Assembly (NCBI GenBank): GCA_963697705.1
Contig: CAVOPA010000017.1
Coordinates: 1,612,001-1,676,000, forward strand
Length of the DNA stretch: 64,000 nucleotides
Source of the DNA: CAVUCH01 sp963697705
GTDB taxonomy: Bacteria > Acidobacteriota > Vicinamibacteria > Vicinamibacterales > JAENWD01
Direction: 5' to 3'
A program made the translations under genes and the position numbers. The notes beneath the pieces were generated by a model that worked only from the letters and a program-made list of their open reading frames with translations, did no database searches and was not told the origin of the DNA. Positions 52,763 to 61,118 of this stretch are shown piece by piece; within the stretch, counting starts at the first letter, position 1; the number at the start of each line of letters is the position of its first letter.

Positions 52763-55700
52763 TTACCGCTGGTAGACTGCCTCGCTCAGGTTCATGACGG
52801 TCGTGGCGACGAGCGTGTACGCCGCGACATCGGCGGGATCGAGCGTCCGGTTGCGGCGGAACTCGCCGACCGAGAGCAGATGGAGCGCCGCCGTCCTGTC
52901 GCGCGTGTACTCGGCCCGCAGGTCCTGATACAGTCGATCGAGCCGGTCGATCTCCTCCGCGTCGGGGCGCCGGCCCGTGAGCAACCGGAACGCGAACGTG
53001 ATCCGGTCGCGAGCGGACGCGCCGCCCTCGACAATCATCCGCTCCGCCAGCGCGCGCGAGGCCTCGACGTACTGCGGATCGTTCAGCAGCACCAGCGACT
53101 GGAGCGGCGTGTTCGTGCGTTGGCGGCTGACGGTGCAGACCAGCCGCTCGGCGGCATCGAAGCTGACCGCCGACGGCGGCGGCGAGGATCGCTTCCACAC
53201 CGTGTAGAGGCTGCGGCGATACAGGTCCGCGCCATGCCCTTGCTCGTACTTCGTCGCGTTCCGGGTGGCGAGCGCTTCCCAGAGTCCTTGCGGCTGGTAG
53301 GGATAGACGCTCCGTCCGCCGATGGTGCGGACCAGCAGGCCGCTCGCGGCCAGCGCGCTGTCGCGGATCTGCTCGGCGGCGAGTCGATACGACGGCCCGC
53401 GTCCGAGCCATTCATTGGCCGGATCCTGCTCCAGCCGCTTCGCGTCGACCGTTGAATCCTGCCGGTACGTGGCCGAGAGCACGATCTGCTTCTGCAACGC
53501 CTTCAGGTTCCAGCCTGATTCGACGAACGTGACGGCGAGCCAGTCGAGCAGCTGCGGGTGCGACGGCAGCTTGCCCTGGTTGCCGAAGTCTGCGGGCGTC
53601 GCCACCAGCCCGCGGCCGAAGAGCATCGCCCAGTACCGGTTGACGGCCACTCGGGAGGTCAGCGGGTGACGCGGGCTCGAGAGCCAGCGCGCCAGCCCAA
53701 GGCGATTTCGCGGCAGGTCGGCCGGGAAGTCTCCGACGGCTCGCGGAGTCCCTGGCGTGACGCGCTCGGTGGGCGCGTCGTAGGCGCCGCGCGCGAGCAC
53801 GAAGGTCGGGCGGGGCACCGGCAGCTCGCGCATTGCCATCGCCGCCGGCAGCGATGTCAGGATCTGGTTCTCCTGCCCGCGCAGGGTGGTGAGCTCGCGG
53901 AACAGGGCGCCGAACGATGGCGCCACGCGCACCGTGTAGTACTCCGTCAGCGCGGCACGCTGGGCGTCCGTCCGCTCTGATTCAGCGACACGCGCGGCAT
54001 CGCCGACCGGGTCGCTCGCGCCAGCCAGACCGGCGACCTCGAACGCGGTCAATCGGCCGTTGAACACGCGCAGCTCATCGACCGAGACGTCCTGCAGCGT
54101 CTCGTCGTGGCGCCGGCCAATCCTGAGCGGCGGGCTGTTGCCGTCCCAGTTCTCGTTCTTCTTGTCTCCGCTCCGCAGGATGCTTCGCTGCAGGTTGTCC
54201 ACGAGGATGTGCGCCGCCGCGATGCGTCCGTCGACGAACAGGCGGATTCCGCGTGCGCGGCTCGACCCGTCGTAGGTGAGAGCCAGATGGTGCCAGCCGC
54301 CGGGCAGCACCGGCTCGGTCGTCTCGATCTCGATCGAGTTGTCGGGAAAGACGTGGTGCAGCGCGGCGCTGAACGTGCCGTCGGCGCGCAGCAGGATCTC
54401 GTAGCCGCGGTTGCCGTTGAACAGGCCGCCGGACCGCGTCAGCAGCGGCCCCGAGGCGCCCTTCCGATCGATGCGGAGCCAGAGCGCGAGGGCGAAGGGA
54501 TGGTTGCGCTCGAAGTACGTGCGCTTGTCGTCGATCTCTATGAAGCTGTCGCCGGCGAGCTGCTGCGCCTGGCCGGCGTGTCCGGGCACGCTCTTCGGCA
54601 CCCGGTCTTTGTCGCCGCCCAGCCGCGCATCCTTGGCGCCGGGCGCCAGGTTGGCGTACGCGCGATACTCGACGCGCTTCGGCCGCTCTTTCGACCCGGG
54701 CTTCGGCTTCGTCATCTCGTGCCCGGTGGTGCTGCCGTCGAGCGGCAGATAGGTGATGAGCTCTGGCGGCTCGCCCGCCGGAGCATGATCTGTCCTCGCC
54801 TTCGTCAGCCACCCGGTGTAGCCCGGGCCGGTTCCGAGCGATTCGATCTCGGCTTCGAGCCGCTGCGCCTCGGCGCGGAGCGCGCGAAGCTTCACGCGCG
54901 CGGCCTCGTCCTCGAGGACGACGATCGGGCTCGGCACGCCGGAGTAGGGAATCTGCCCCGTTTCGTTGTTGTTGTTGAAGAAGCTGTAGAGGCGATAGAA
55001 CTCCTTCTGCGTGATCGGGTCGTACTTGTGATCGTGGCACCGGGCGCACTCGACGCTCAACCCGAGAAACGCGCGACCAAACGTGTTCACGCGATCCACC
55101 ACGTACTCGGTGCGGTACTCCTCGGGGACCACGCCACCCTCCTGGGTCTGCATGTGGTTCCGGTTGAATCCGGTCGCGAGCCGCTGCTCTTCGGTCGGCT
55201 CGGGGAGCAGGTCGCCCGCGAGCTGCCACGTGATGAACGTGTCGAAGGGCAGGTTCCGGTTGAAGGCTGAGATGACCCAGTCGCGCCACGGCCACATCTG
55301 GCGCATGCCGTCATCCTGGTAGCCGTGCGAGTCGGCGTAGCGGGCCAGATCGAGCCATTCGGCGGCCATCCGCTCGCCGTACGCCGGCGACGCCAGCAGG
55401 CGATCGACGACCGTCTCGTACGCAGCCGGCGCGCGATCGGCAAGGAAGGCGTCGATCTCGGCCAGCGTCGGCGGTAGTCCGGTGAGGTCGAGCGTGACGC
55501 GTCGCAACCACCGCTCGCGCGGCGCTTCGCGCGACGGCGTCAGGCCTTTCGACTCGAGCGTCGCCAGCACGAAGCGATCGATGTCGCCTCGCGGCCAGGT
55601 TGCCTGCTTGACCGCGGGCACGGCCGGCTTCTTCGGCGGGATCAACGACCAGTGCGGCTTCCAGACGGCACCCTGTTCCACCCACCGGACGAGGACCGCC

Positions 55701-56077
55701 TTCTCGTAGTCGGACAACGAGAGGTTGGACTCCGGCGCTGGCATCATGAACTTCGGGTCGGTGCTCAGAATGCGGGCGACCAGCTCACTCCGTCTCGTGC
55801 TGCCGGGCACGACGGCACGATGGCCAGACGGCAGCGTGCCGAACGCCACCTCCTGGCGATCCAGGCGGAGCGAGGCCTTGCGCACACGCTCGTCCGGTCC
55901 GTGGCACTTGAAACAGCGGTCCGAGAGGATCGGCTTCACGTGGAAGTTGAAGTCCACGACCTCCGGCACACCCGCGACCTGGGGCGCGTGCCGGCCGCAC
56001 GCCGCTGCTGCGGCTAGCGCGATCGCGGAGGCGCCAAGCATCAGTCGACGGACACGGCCGGAAGGGATGAGCGGCAC
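52763..56077 (-). CDS. Planctomycete-type cytochrome c / DUF1549 / LamG / DUF1553 protein
   Basis: A 1104-residue exported protein. I place the start at GTG 56077 (PLIPSGRVRRLMLGASAIAL leads into a lipoprotein-like signal with AAACG); the frame opens at 56122. Order of domains: cytochrome c with CFKCHG (about residue 55), DUF1549 (PRGDIDRFVLATLESKGLTP, AAEWLDLARYADSHGYQDDG), a LamG/concanavalin-like insert (about 540-720, FALALWLRIDRKG, GWHHLALTYDGSSRARGIRL) and DUF1553 (RLGLARWLSSPRHPLTSRVA, VNRYWAMLFGRGLV, RRSLYTVWKRSSPPP). The set is typical of surface systems of complex-carbohydrate degraders, with unknown reaction. It leads the unit with DUF1501. Confidence 0.93.
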   Translation of the reverse strand: MPLIPSGRVRRLMLGASAIALAAAAACGRHAPQVAGVPEVVDFNFHVKPILSDRCFKCHGPDERVRKASLRLDRQEVAFGTLPSGHRAVVPGSTRRSELVARILSTDPKFMMPAPESNLSLSDYEKAVLVRWVEQGAVWKPHWSLIPPKKPAVPAVKQATWPRGDIDRFVLATLESKGLTPSREAPRERWLRRVTLDLTGLPPTLAEIDAFLADRAPAAYETVVDRLLASPAYGERMAAEWLDLARYADSHGYQDDGMRQMWPWRDWVISAFNRNLPFDTFITWQLAGDLLPEPTEEQRLATGFNRNHMQTQEGGVVPEEYRTEYVVDRVNTFGRAFLGLSVECARCHDHKYDPITQKEFYRLYSFFNNNNETGQIPYSGVPSPIVVLEDEAARVKLRALRAEAQRLEAEIESLGTGPGYTGWLTKARTDHAPAGEPPELITYLPLDGSTTGHEMTKPKPGSKERPKRVEYRAYANLAPGAKDARLGGDKDRVPKSVPGHAGQAQQLAGDSFIEIDDKRTYFERNHPFALALWLRIDRKGASGPLLTRSGGLFNGNRGYEILLRADGTFSAALHHVFPDNSIEIETTEPVLPGGWHHLALTYDGSSRARGIRLFVDGRIAAAHILVDNLQRSILRSGDKKNENWDGNSPPLRIGRRHDETLQDVSVDELRVFNGRLTAFEVAGLAGASDPVGDAARVAESERTDAQRAALTEYYTVRVAPSFGALFRELTTLRGQENQILTSLPAAMAMRELPVPRPTFVLARGAYDAPTERVTPGTPRAVGDFPADLPRNRLGLARWLSSPRHPLTSRVAVNRYWAMLFGRGLVATPADFGNQGKLPSHPQLLDWLAVTFVESGWNLKALQKQIVLSATYRQDSTVDAKRLEQDPANEWLGRGPSYRLAAEQIRDSALAASGLLVRTIGGRSVYPYQPQGLWEALATRNATKYEQGHGADLYRRSLYTVWKRSSPPPSAVSFDAAERLVCTVSRQRTNTPLQSLVLLNDPQYVEASRALAERMIVEGGASARDRITFAFRLLTGRRPDAEEIDRLDRLYQDLRAEYTRDRTAALHLLSVGEFRRNRTLDPADVAAYTLVATTVMNLSEAVYQR

Positions 56078-56250
56078 CGCCTGGAACTCCGTATGGGGTC
56101 GGGGACGAGACGCCCCGCGCAACAGTGGAGTCGATAATTATAGGCGATTGGACCCTCGTCGTCGTACCAGCACGTCCGTCGCCGACTCGCGCCATTGGCA
56201 GCGTGCGGCTGAGGCGCCGGCTGTCGAACAGAGGCATAGCGCCACATCAC

Positions 56251-56408
56251 GTAGTGCCCACCTTCAGGTGGGCCGTGTGGTTCCCCCGTCGCGTAGTGCC
56301 CACCTTCAGGTGGGCCGTGTGGTCCCCCGTCGCGTAGTGCCCACCTTCAGGTGGGCCGTGTGGTCCCCGTCGCGTAGTGCCCACCTTCAGGTGGGCCGTG
56401 TGGGTCCG
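56251..56408. repeat. Cluster of four short palindromic (REP-like) repeats
   Basis: Four units starting at 56251, 56293, 56334 and 56374 (40-42 base spacing), each GTAGTGCCCACCTTCAGGTG followed by GGCCGTGTGG. The hairpin is CCCACC-TTCA-GGTGGG. Compared with the cluster at 22962 the stem base pair G:C is replaced by A:T on both sides (compensatory). It lies in the 420-base gap between divergent genes. Confidence 0.9.
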
Positions 56409-56500
56409 TCCTGAGGAGAGCAGACGCCGCGGCTGTAGACCGCCGTCAGGCGACGCCGTAGTAGACTCCGCTCACCCCGGCAGCGCGAGAGAGAGGACTG

Positions 56501-57313
56501 ATGGCAACGGCATTCGATCCCGGCTACGGGCAGGAGCCGTTCCGCACCCTGGTGCAGGACGTCCCCGACGCCACCGTGTTCCCGACCAAGGACTTCCGCA
56601 CCGAATGGGGCCCGGTGTTCCATCGCGGCCGGCTCGATGGCAGCGCACGGCTGCTGGTGATCGGCCAGGATCCCGCGCAGCACGAGGTGATCGTGCGCCG
56701 AACTCTCGTGGGCGGCGCCGGCCATCGCATCCAGGGCTTCGTCGAGAAGCTCGGAATGACTCGCAGCTATGTGATGGTGAACACGTACGTGTACAGCGTC
56801 TACGGTCAGGGAGGCGGCACCAGGCACAGGAACGACGCGGCGATCATCGCGTATCGAAACCGCTGGTTCGACGCGCTGCTTCCCGGCGGGATTCAAGGTG
56901 TCGTGGCGCTTGGCCAGCTCGCGGATGGAGCCTGGCACGCCTGGCGGAGCACGCCGTCCGGTGCTGCGTTCGGCGGGGTCTACGTACCCGTCACCCACCC
57001 GACCCAGCCGGAGAGCTCGTCGAAGGGCGTGAAAGCCAAGCGTGATGCGGCGATCACCAAGATGCTCCAGGGCTGGAATGCGGCCCTTGCGCTGCTGCAG
57101 CCCGCCGTCACCCCCGACGTGCCGCGGCCGCTGGTGCCGTACGGGGCCGCGTTCGCGACCACCGATCTGCCCGACATCCCCCAGGCGGATCTCCCCGCGG
57201 GCAGCCCGCCGTGGATGTGTGGCAATGCCGACTGGGCGCGGCGCACGGGACCAGATGACAAGACCAAGCGCGTGACGATCACCGTGACGGTACCGCGCGC
57301 GTTTCGCCCGTAA
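56501..57313 (+). CDS. Uracil-DNA-glycosylase-superfamily-like protein
   Basis: A 270-residue protein starting MATAFDPGYGQEPFRTLVQD. It has the two motifs of the UDG fold: LLVIGQDPAQHEVIVRRTLV (water-activating loop region, compare GQDPYH) and VYVPVTHPTQPESSSKG (leucine-loop region with the catalytic-side His). GVVALGQLADGAW is the middle strand. Members excise uracil or other damaged bases, but this divergent form could have a different role. No iron-sulfur cysteines as in families 4 and 5. It converges with the AlkZ-like gene, another possible base-excision protein, 45 bases apart. Confidence 0.75.
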   Translation: MATAFDPGYGQEPFRTLVQDVPDATVFPTKDFRTEWGPVFHRGRLDGSARLLVIGQDPAQHEVIVRRTLVGGAGHRIQGFVEKLGMTRSYVMVNTYVYSVYGQGGGTRHRNDAAIIAYRNRWFDALLPGGIQGVVALGQLADGAWHAWRSTPSGAAFGGVYVPVTHPTQPESSSKGVKAKRDAAITKMLQGWNAALALLQPAVTPDVPRPLVPYGAAFATTDLPDIPQADLPAGSPPWMCGNADWARRTGPDDKTKRVTITVTVPRAFRP

Positions 57314-57357
57314 TCCGGCTCGGCGAGCTGGCCGGCAGGCTGGCTCCGCGCGCGAGG

Positions 57358-57987
57358 CTACTCCTCGAGGCGTGCGGGCCCGCCGGTCGCCAGGGAGTAC
57401 ACGCCGGTACCAGCCACATCCGCGTACCCTTCGGCCACGAGCGCCTGGTTGCCGCGCCCGGCCTCGGGACGTGACAACCCGGTCACGCGGGCCAGTTCTC
57501 CGCGCACGGTCATCCCAGCACTCGTGAGGAAGCACCGCGCGATTTCGCGCACGGCGATCTCTCGACGCGGACGCTGGCGCAGCGCGTCGGGAAATCGACC
57601 GACAGCGAGCGTCCACAGATACGTGAACGGCCGATACACGACGGCGCTCGGCACCACGATCATGGCAGCCTGGAGCTCGTCGAGCGCGCGCGTGAACGCC
57701 TGGCGATCGCGGACCCGCGATGCCTCGCGGAGATCCGCCGTGCCCATCTCCCACTCGCGGCGGAGCACTTTCAGAATCGCCCGCGCGTCCCGGCTGAAAC
57801 GCCCGGCCTCCTCCGACCGGCGCACGCCCCAGACCGCGTGGAAGAACGGCACGAGGCGCGGCGCCACGAACGTCGCCTTGCCGCGCGCAAGCTTGCCGTA
57901 GTACACCTTGCCGCGCGCGATGATCTCGTCTTTCAGCACCCAGGCCAGCGACGCTTCCTCGTCCTTCTGAACGTGGCGCGGCAGCAC
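57358..57987 (-). CDS. AlkZ-related winged-helix protein (start uncertain)
   Basis: A 209-residue frame from GTG 57987. VLKDEIIARGKVYYGKLARG, KATFVAPRLVPFFHAVWGV, then LRREWEMGTADLREASRV and ALDELQAAMIVVPSAV are the winged-helix repeats of AlkZ/YcaQ-related proteins, a group of DNA glycosylases. Coding-like sequence continues upstream of the GTG to about 58182 (AYEAERFIEEVGFAACLTDS, PGPSLYIAVCGRRDAVLPRH), which is the expected N-terminus of such proteins, but no ATG, GTG or TTG is in frame there. Either a rare CTG at 58182 is used, or an indel lies near the 5' end. The catalytic motif of AlkZ is not visible. Confidence 0.7.
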   Translation of the reverse strand: MLPRHVQKDEEASLAWVLKDEIIARGKVYYGKLARGKATFVAPRLVPFFHAVWGVRRSEEAGRFSRDARAILKVLRREWEMGTADLREASRVRDRQAFTRALDELQAAMIVVPSAVVYRPFTYLWTLAVGRFPDALRQRPRREIAVREIARCFLTSAGMTVRGELARVTGLSRPEAGRGNQALVAEGYADVAGTGVYSLATGGPARLEE

Positions 57988-58316
57988 GGCATCGCGGCGT
58001 CCGCAGACGGCGATGTACAGCGAGGGACCCGGCCGGCGCGAGTCGGTGAGGCAGGCAGCGAACCCGACCTCCTCGATGAAGCGCTCCGCCTCATAGGCGG
58101 TCTCGACGCGTCTCGCTTCGTCGCGGCGCCAGCAACGGTCGCGATGCTCTTCGAACGCTTCGGGTAGCGGTGGGGTCTTCAGTTCTCAGCCTGCAGTTTC
58201 GCGTCCAGGTGCTCAGTTCTGCGGTCCGGCCTGCGGAAGGCGATTATCCTACGTGTGAACCATTCGGGCTTTCGCCTCGTCTCACTGGAAACGCGGGTCA
58301 TCTCAGGGAACACGTC

Positions 58317-58511
58317 ATGTCCATTTTGAAGAAACTGCTGGGCCGAGACTCCGGGGAATCGAAGGCGCGCGTGCGCGTCTGCATCGAATGCGGGATGCCG
58401 GTCGAGGCGCACAAAGACTGGTGCGCGATCTTTCAGACCCAGCAGGACATGGAGCGCAAGCGGCAGACAGCGATACCAGCCGGAGCGCAGTCGCCGGGGC
58501 TTTCAGACTGA
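58317..58511 (+). CDS. Small Cys-containing protein, unknown
   Basis: A 64-residue protein: MSILKKLLGRDSGESKARVR, then VCIECGMPVEAHKDWCAIFQ, and a charged tail. CxxC plus a third cysteine and a histidine suggest a small zinc site. The ATG at 58317 has CAGGGA upstream; the frame is open back to 58170, but that part is not protein-like. Probably cytoplasmic. No family recognised. Confidence 0.55.
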   Translation: MSILKKLLGRDSGESKARVRVCIECGMPVEAHKDWCAIFQTQQDMERKRQTAIPAGAQSPGLSD

Positions 58512-58675
58512 TTGGACCGAACGCCTGTCATCTGCCGCCGACTCGTCCCCGAGGTTCACGGCAGGTGGCCGCCGGCTGCGCCAGGGCAGTGCTCGCCACA
58601 CCGATGCGGGAGCCGCCCACGTGACGACGCGCGTGGCCGCGGCGAGCAGGCGGCGGGGCTGGCACGCCGAACCGC

Positions 58676-59371
58676 ATGAAGATTCCCGACGATCCATCCC
58701 AACCTGGCGCGCCCGCAGCCGTCCCACCCCCAGAGGCCTCGTCGACCGCACTCGATACCGCCAAGTGGGTGGACTGGGCACGTGAGCTGATCACGTCGGC
58801 CCAGACAGGCCTGACGTACGCGCGCGACGCATACGATGTAGCGCGCTACACCCGCATCCGGGAGATCGCGCTCGCCATGCTGGCGGCCGGAGCGCAGCAG
58901 CCGCTCGCGACGGTGCGTGCATTGTTCGAAGTCGAGACCGGCCACGCCACGCCGAAGGTGGACGTGCGCGCAGCCGTCCTGCGTGAGGGTCGTGTGCTCC
59001 TCGTGCGCGAGCGCCTCGACGGCCGTTGGACGCTCCCGGGGGGCTGGGCGGATGTCGGCGAGAGTCCACGCGAGGCGGTCGAGCGCGAGGTCCGCGAGGA
59101 ATCCGGCTACACGGTGCGCGCGACGCGCCTGCTGGCGCTGTACGACAAGCGCCTGCACGGGCATCCGCCGCAGCCGTTCTATGTGTACAAGCTGTTTTTC
59201 GGCTGCGAGCTCGTGAGCGGCACACCGAGCGGGAGCGACGAGACCGACGAAGTGGCGTTCTTTGCGACCGACGCCCTGCCGCCGCTCTCGCTCGACCGCC
59301 TGACGCCCACTCAGCTCGAGCGAATCATTGCGCTCATGGCGCAGCCGGCGGCGGCGACGGACTTCGACTGA
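58676..59371 (+). CDS. NUDIX hydrolase with N-terminal helical domain
   Basis: A 231-residue protein. Residues about 30-85 are a helical N-terminal domain (AKWVDWARELITSAQTGLTY, ARDAYDVARYTRIREIALAM) of the Nudix_N type. The NUDIX domain begins TPKVDVRAAVLREGRVLLVR, and its box is GGWADVGESPREAVEREVRE followed by ESGYTV. This architecture is shared by ADP-ribose/ADP-sugar pyrophosphatase-like NUDIX proteins; the substrate is not settled. It is not in an operon and converges on the RraA-like gene. Confidence 0.9.
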   Translation: MKIPDDPSQPGAPAAVPPPEASSTALDTAKWVDWARELITSAQTGLTYARDAYDVARYTRIREIALAMLAAGAQQPLATVRALFEVETGHATPKVDVRAAVLREGRVLLVRERLDGRWTLPGGWADVGESPREAVEREVREESGYTVRATRLLALYDKRLHGHPPQPFYVYKLFFGCELVSGTPSGSDETDEVAFFATDALPPLSLDRLTPTQLERIIALMAQPAAATDFD

Positions 59372-59458
59372 TCGGAGGCACGCCGACTGCGTGTCGGCAG
59401 CGGTGCCCGACCGTGCGGGGCGCCCACCTGGCTGGCCCTGCGAGTAGGGCCAGCCCGG

Positions 59459-60286
59459 CTAACGCTTCCAGGGATTCTTGCCCGTCTCCCTGATGTACCG
59501 CTCACGCCCCACGTTGTCCAGGAACGGCAGCGCCGCCGCCGCGACCTCCTCCGCTCGCTCGCGCGGCACGACGACGACGCCGTCGCCGTCAGCCATGACG
59601 ACATCGCCGGGCCGAACCAGCACGCCGCCGATAGTTACCGGCCGATTCACCGATTCGAGCTCGTTGCGCCCCGGACGAATACCCCGCGCCAGGCGGCGGA
59701 AGTAAGCCGGCACCTTGTGGTGAATGATCTCGTCGCTGTCGGCCAGCCCTCCGCTGGTGACGAGGCCGACCATGCCGCGCTCCTGCCAGCTCCTGATGTT
59801 GGTGGACCCGATGCTGCGGCTCTCCCCGTCCTCCATCGCGTCGATCACGAGGACGGAGCCGGGCGTCAGCGCGTCCATGAACGCCTCTGACGTGAGGGTG
59901 CTGTACCAGCGGTCGATCGACCGGTCGTCCATTTTCGGCTCGCGCTTGTTCGTCGGCACGTAACGCGCGGTCACGGCGATGCCGACGATGCGGTGCGTGA
60001 AACGCTCCGTGTCCTTCCAGAGCGCGTGGATCTCCGGGTCGACCAGCCCCACGTCCGCGAGCCCGACGACGTCCATGCCATCCGACACGTCGGAGACGCG
60101 CAGGTATTTGTACGCGTCGAGGATTCGCTGATTCTCCTCGGCCGAGTACCGCTTGTACGGTAGGAACAGCTTGACCTGGGGTGGGATGGTCTTCTCGGCT
60201 GGCTGCTGCGCCGCATCCGCGCGACACGGGCGCGCCGACGTCAGCAGCGCGATGGCAACAAGCGGGACGATGATCCGCGGAGTCAT
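59459..60286 (-). CDS. RraA-like protein with signal peptide
   Basis: A 275-residue protein. Residues 1-24 resemble a Sec signal (MTPRIIVPLVAIALLTSARP, cleavage near CRADA). The core from about residue 45 is the RraA/HMG-aldolase fold: VSDVSDGMDVVGLADVG, TPGSVLVIDAMEDGESRSIG, MVGLVTSGGLADSDEIIHHK and VRPGDVVMADGDGVVVVPRE, with the metal/substrate loop residues. Known members are cytoplasmic, either RNase E inhibitors or 4-hydroxy-4-methyl-2-oxoglutarate aldolases, so an exported form is unusual. It is 53 bases downstream of the molybdopterin oxidoreductase gene. Confidence 0.85.
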   Translation of the reverse strand: MTPRIIVPLVAIALLTSARPCRADAAQQPAEKTIPPQVKLFLPYKRYSAEENQRILDAYKYLRVSDVSDGMDVVGLADVGLVDPEIHALWKDTERFTHRIVGIAVTARYVPTNKREPKMDDRSIDRWYSTLTSEAFMDALTPGSVLVIDAMEDGESRSIGSTNIRSWQERGMVGLVTSGGLADSDEIIHHKVPAYFRRLARGIRPGRNELESVNRPVTIGGVLVRPGDVVMADGDGVVVVPRERAEEVAAAALPFLDNVGRERYIRETGKNPWKR

Positions 60287-60339
60287 TGGCTCACCAGCAT
60301 CACCAAGACCATCAAGTGCTACACGCCGCGCCGGCGTCC

Positions 60340-61113
60340 TCAGATTCCCGTGTACCAGGCCCACCCGTTCTGGATGTTCCCCTTCTGGCCGCCATCGTCG
60401 AACTCGTCGACGAGAGCGATGCGCTTGACGTACTTCATGCTCTTGTAGCCCATTTGCCGTTCGACCCGCAGCCGCACCGGCGCGCCGTGCTGGGTAGGGA
60501 GATCGCGCCCGTTCATGCCGTAGGCGAGGAGCGTCTGCGGGTGCAGCGCGTCGAGCAGGTCGATGCTGTCGGCCCAGTCGTCGTAGGAGTAGAAGACCAC
60601 GAACCTGGCCGTCGGCAGCATGCCCGCCGCATCCAGCACGAGGCTGAGCGGCACGCCGGTCCACTCGCCGATCGCGGTCCAGCCCTCCTCGCACGTGTGT
60701 CGCGTGATCTGCGTCCTCGAGGGGAGCTGTTTCAGCTCGGCGAGGGAAAACGTTCGTGGCGTGGCGACTTGGCCTTCAACCGACAGCCGCCAGTCGGCGA
60801 ACGCGTTGTCTTTCAACCGGCGATAGGCGACGCCGAGCTCCGATTTCCCAGCGAGGCCGGGGTCCGTCGTGCCGGTCGCGGGGAACGACGTGATGTCGCC
60901 TCGAGCGTACTCTCTGACCAGCGAGTGCCCCGGCAGCAGCGCCCGATGCGCCGCATAGGTGAACGTGTCGCCGGCGCGCAGCAGGTTGCCGTAGGTGGGC
61001 GGCAGATCCTTCGCCTGCCTGGTGACCAGGAAACCGCCGGCGGCGGCGACGCCCGCGACAATCGCCCGGCGCCGAGTGATGAGACCGCTGGTCTTCATGT
61101 CAGTTCTCTTCAT
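60340..61113 (-). CDS. Molybdopterin-dependent oxidoreductase (sulfite-oxidase/MsrP family), Tat-exported
   Basis: A 257-residue protein. The N-terminus carries a twin-arginine-type signal (GLITRRRAIVAGVAAAGGFL). The molybdopterin domain has DWRLSVEGQVATPRTFSLAE, the probable Mo-ligand cysteine in TRHTCEEGWTAIGEWTGVPL, and SYDDWADSIDLLDALHPQTL, followed by LPTQHGAPVRLRVERQMGYK. The family covers sulfite oxidases and the methionine-sulfoxide reductase MsrP. The ATG at 61113 lies five bases after the cytochrome b stop; ATG 61098 is an alternative. Coupling to that cytochrome resembles the MsrPQ arrangement, with a different membrane subunit. Confidence 0.9.
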   Translation of the reverse strand: MKRTDMKTSGLITRRRAIVAGVAAAGGFLVTRQAKDLPPTYGNLLRAGDTFTYAAHRALLPGHSLVREYARGDITSFPATGTTDPGLAGKSELGVAYRRLKDNAFADWRLSVEGQVATPRTFSLAELKQLPSRTQITRHTCEEGWTAIGEWTGVPLSLVLDAAGMLPTARFVVFYSYDDWADSIDLLDALHPQTLLAYGMNGRDLPTQHGAPVRLRVERQMGYKSMKYVKRIALVDEFDDGGQKGNIQNGWAWYTGI

Positions 61114-61118
61114 CCAGG

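Noticed and set aside
56251..56408. CRISPR array
   Set aside because: Only about 10-12 bases lie between units and these are nearly identical, so they are not spacers.
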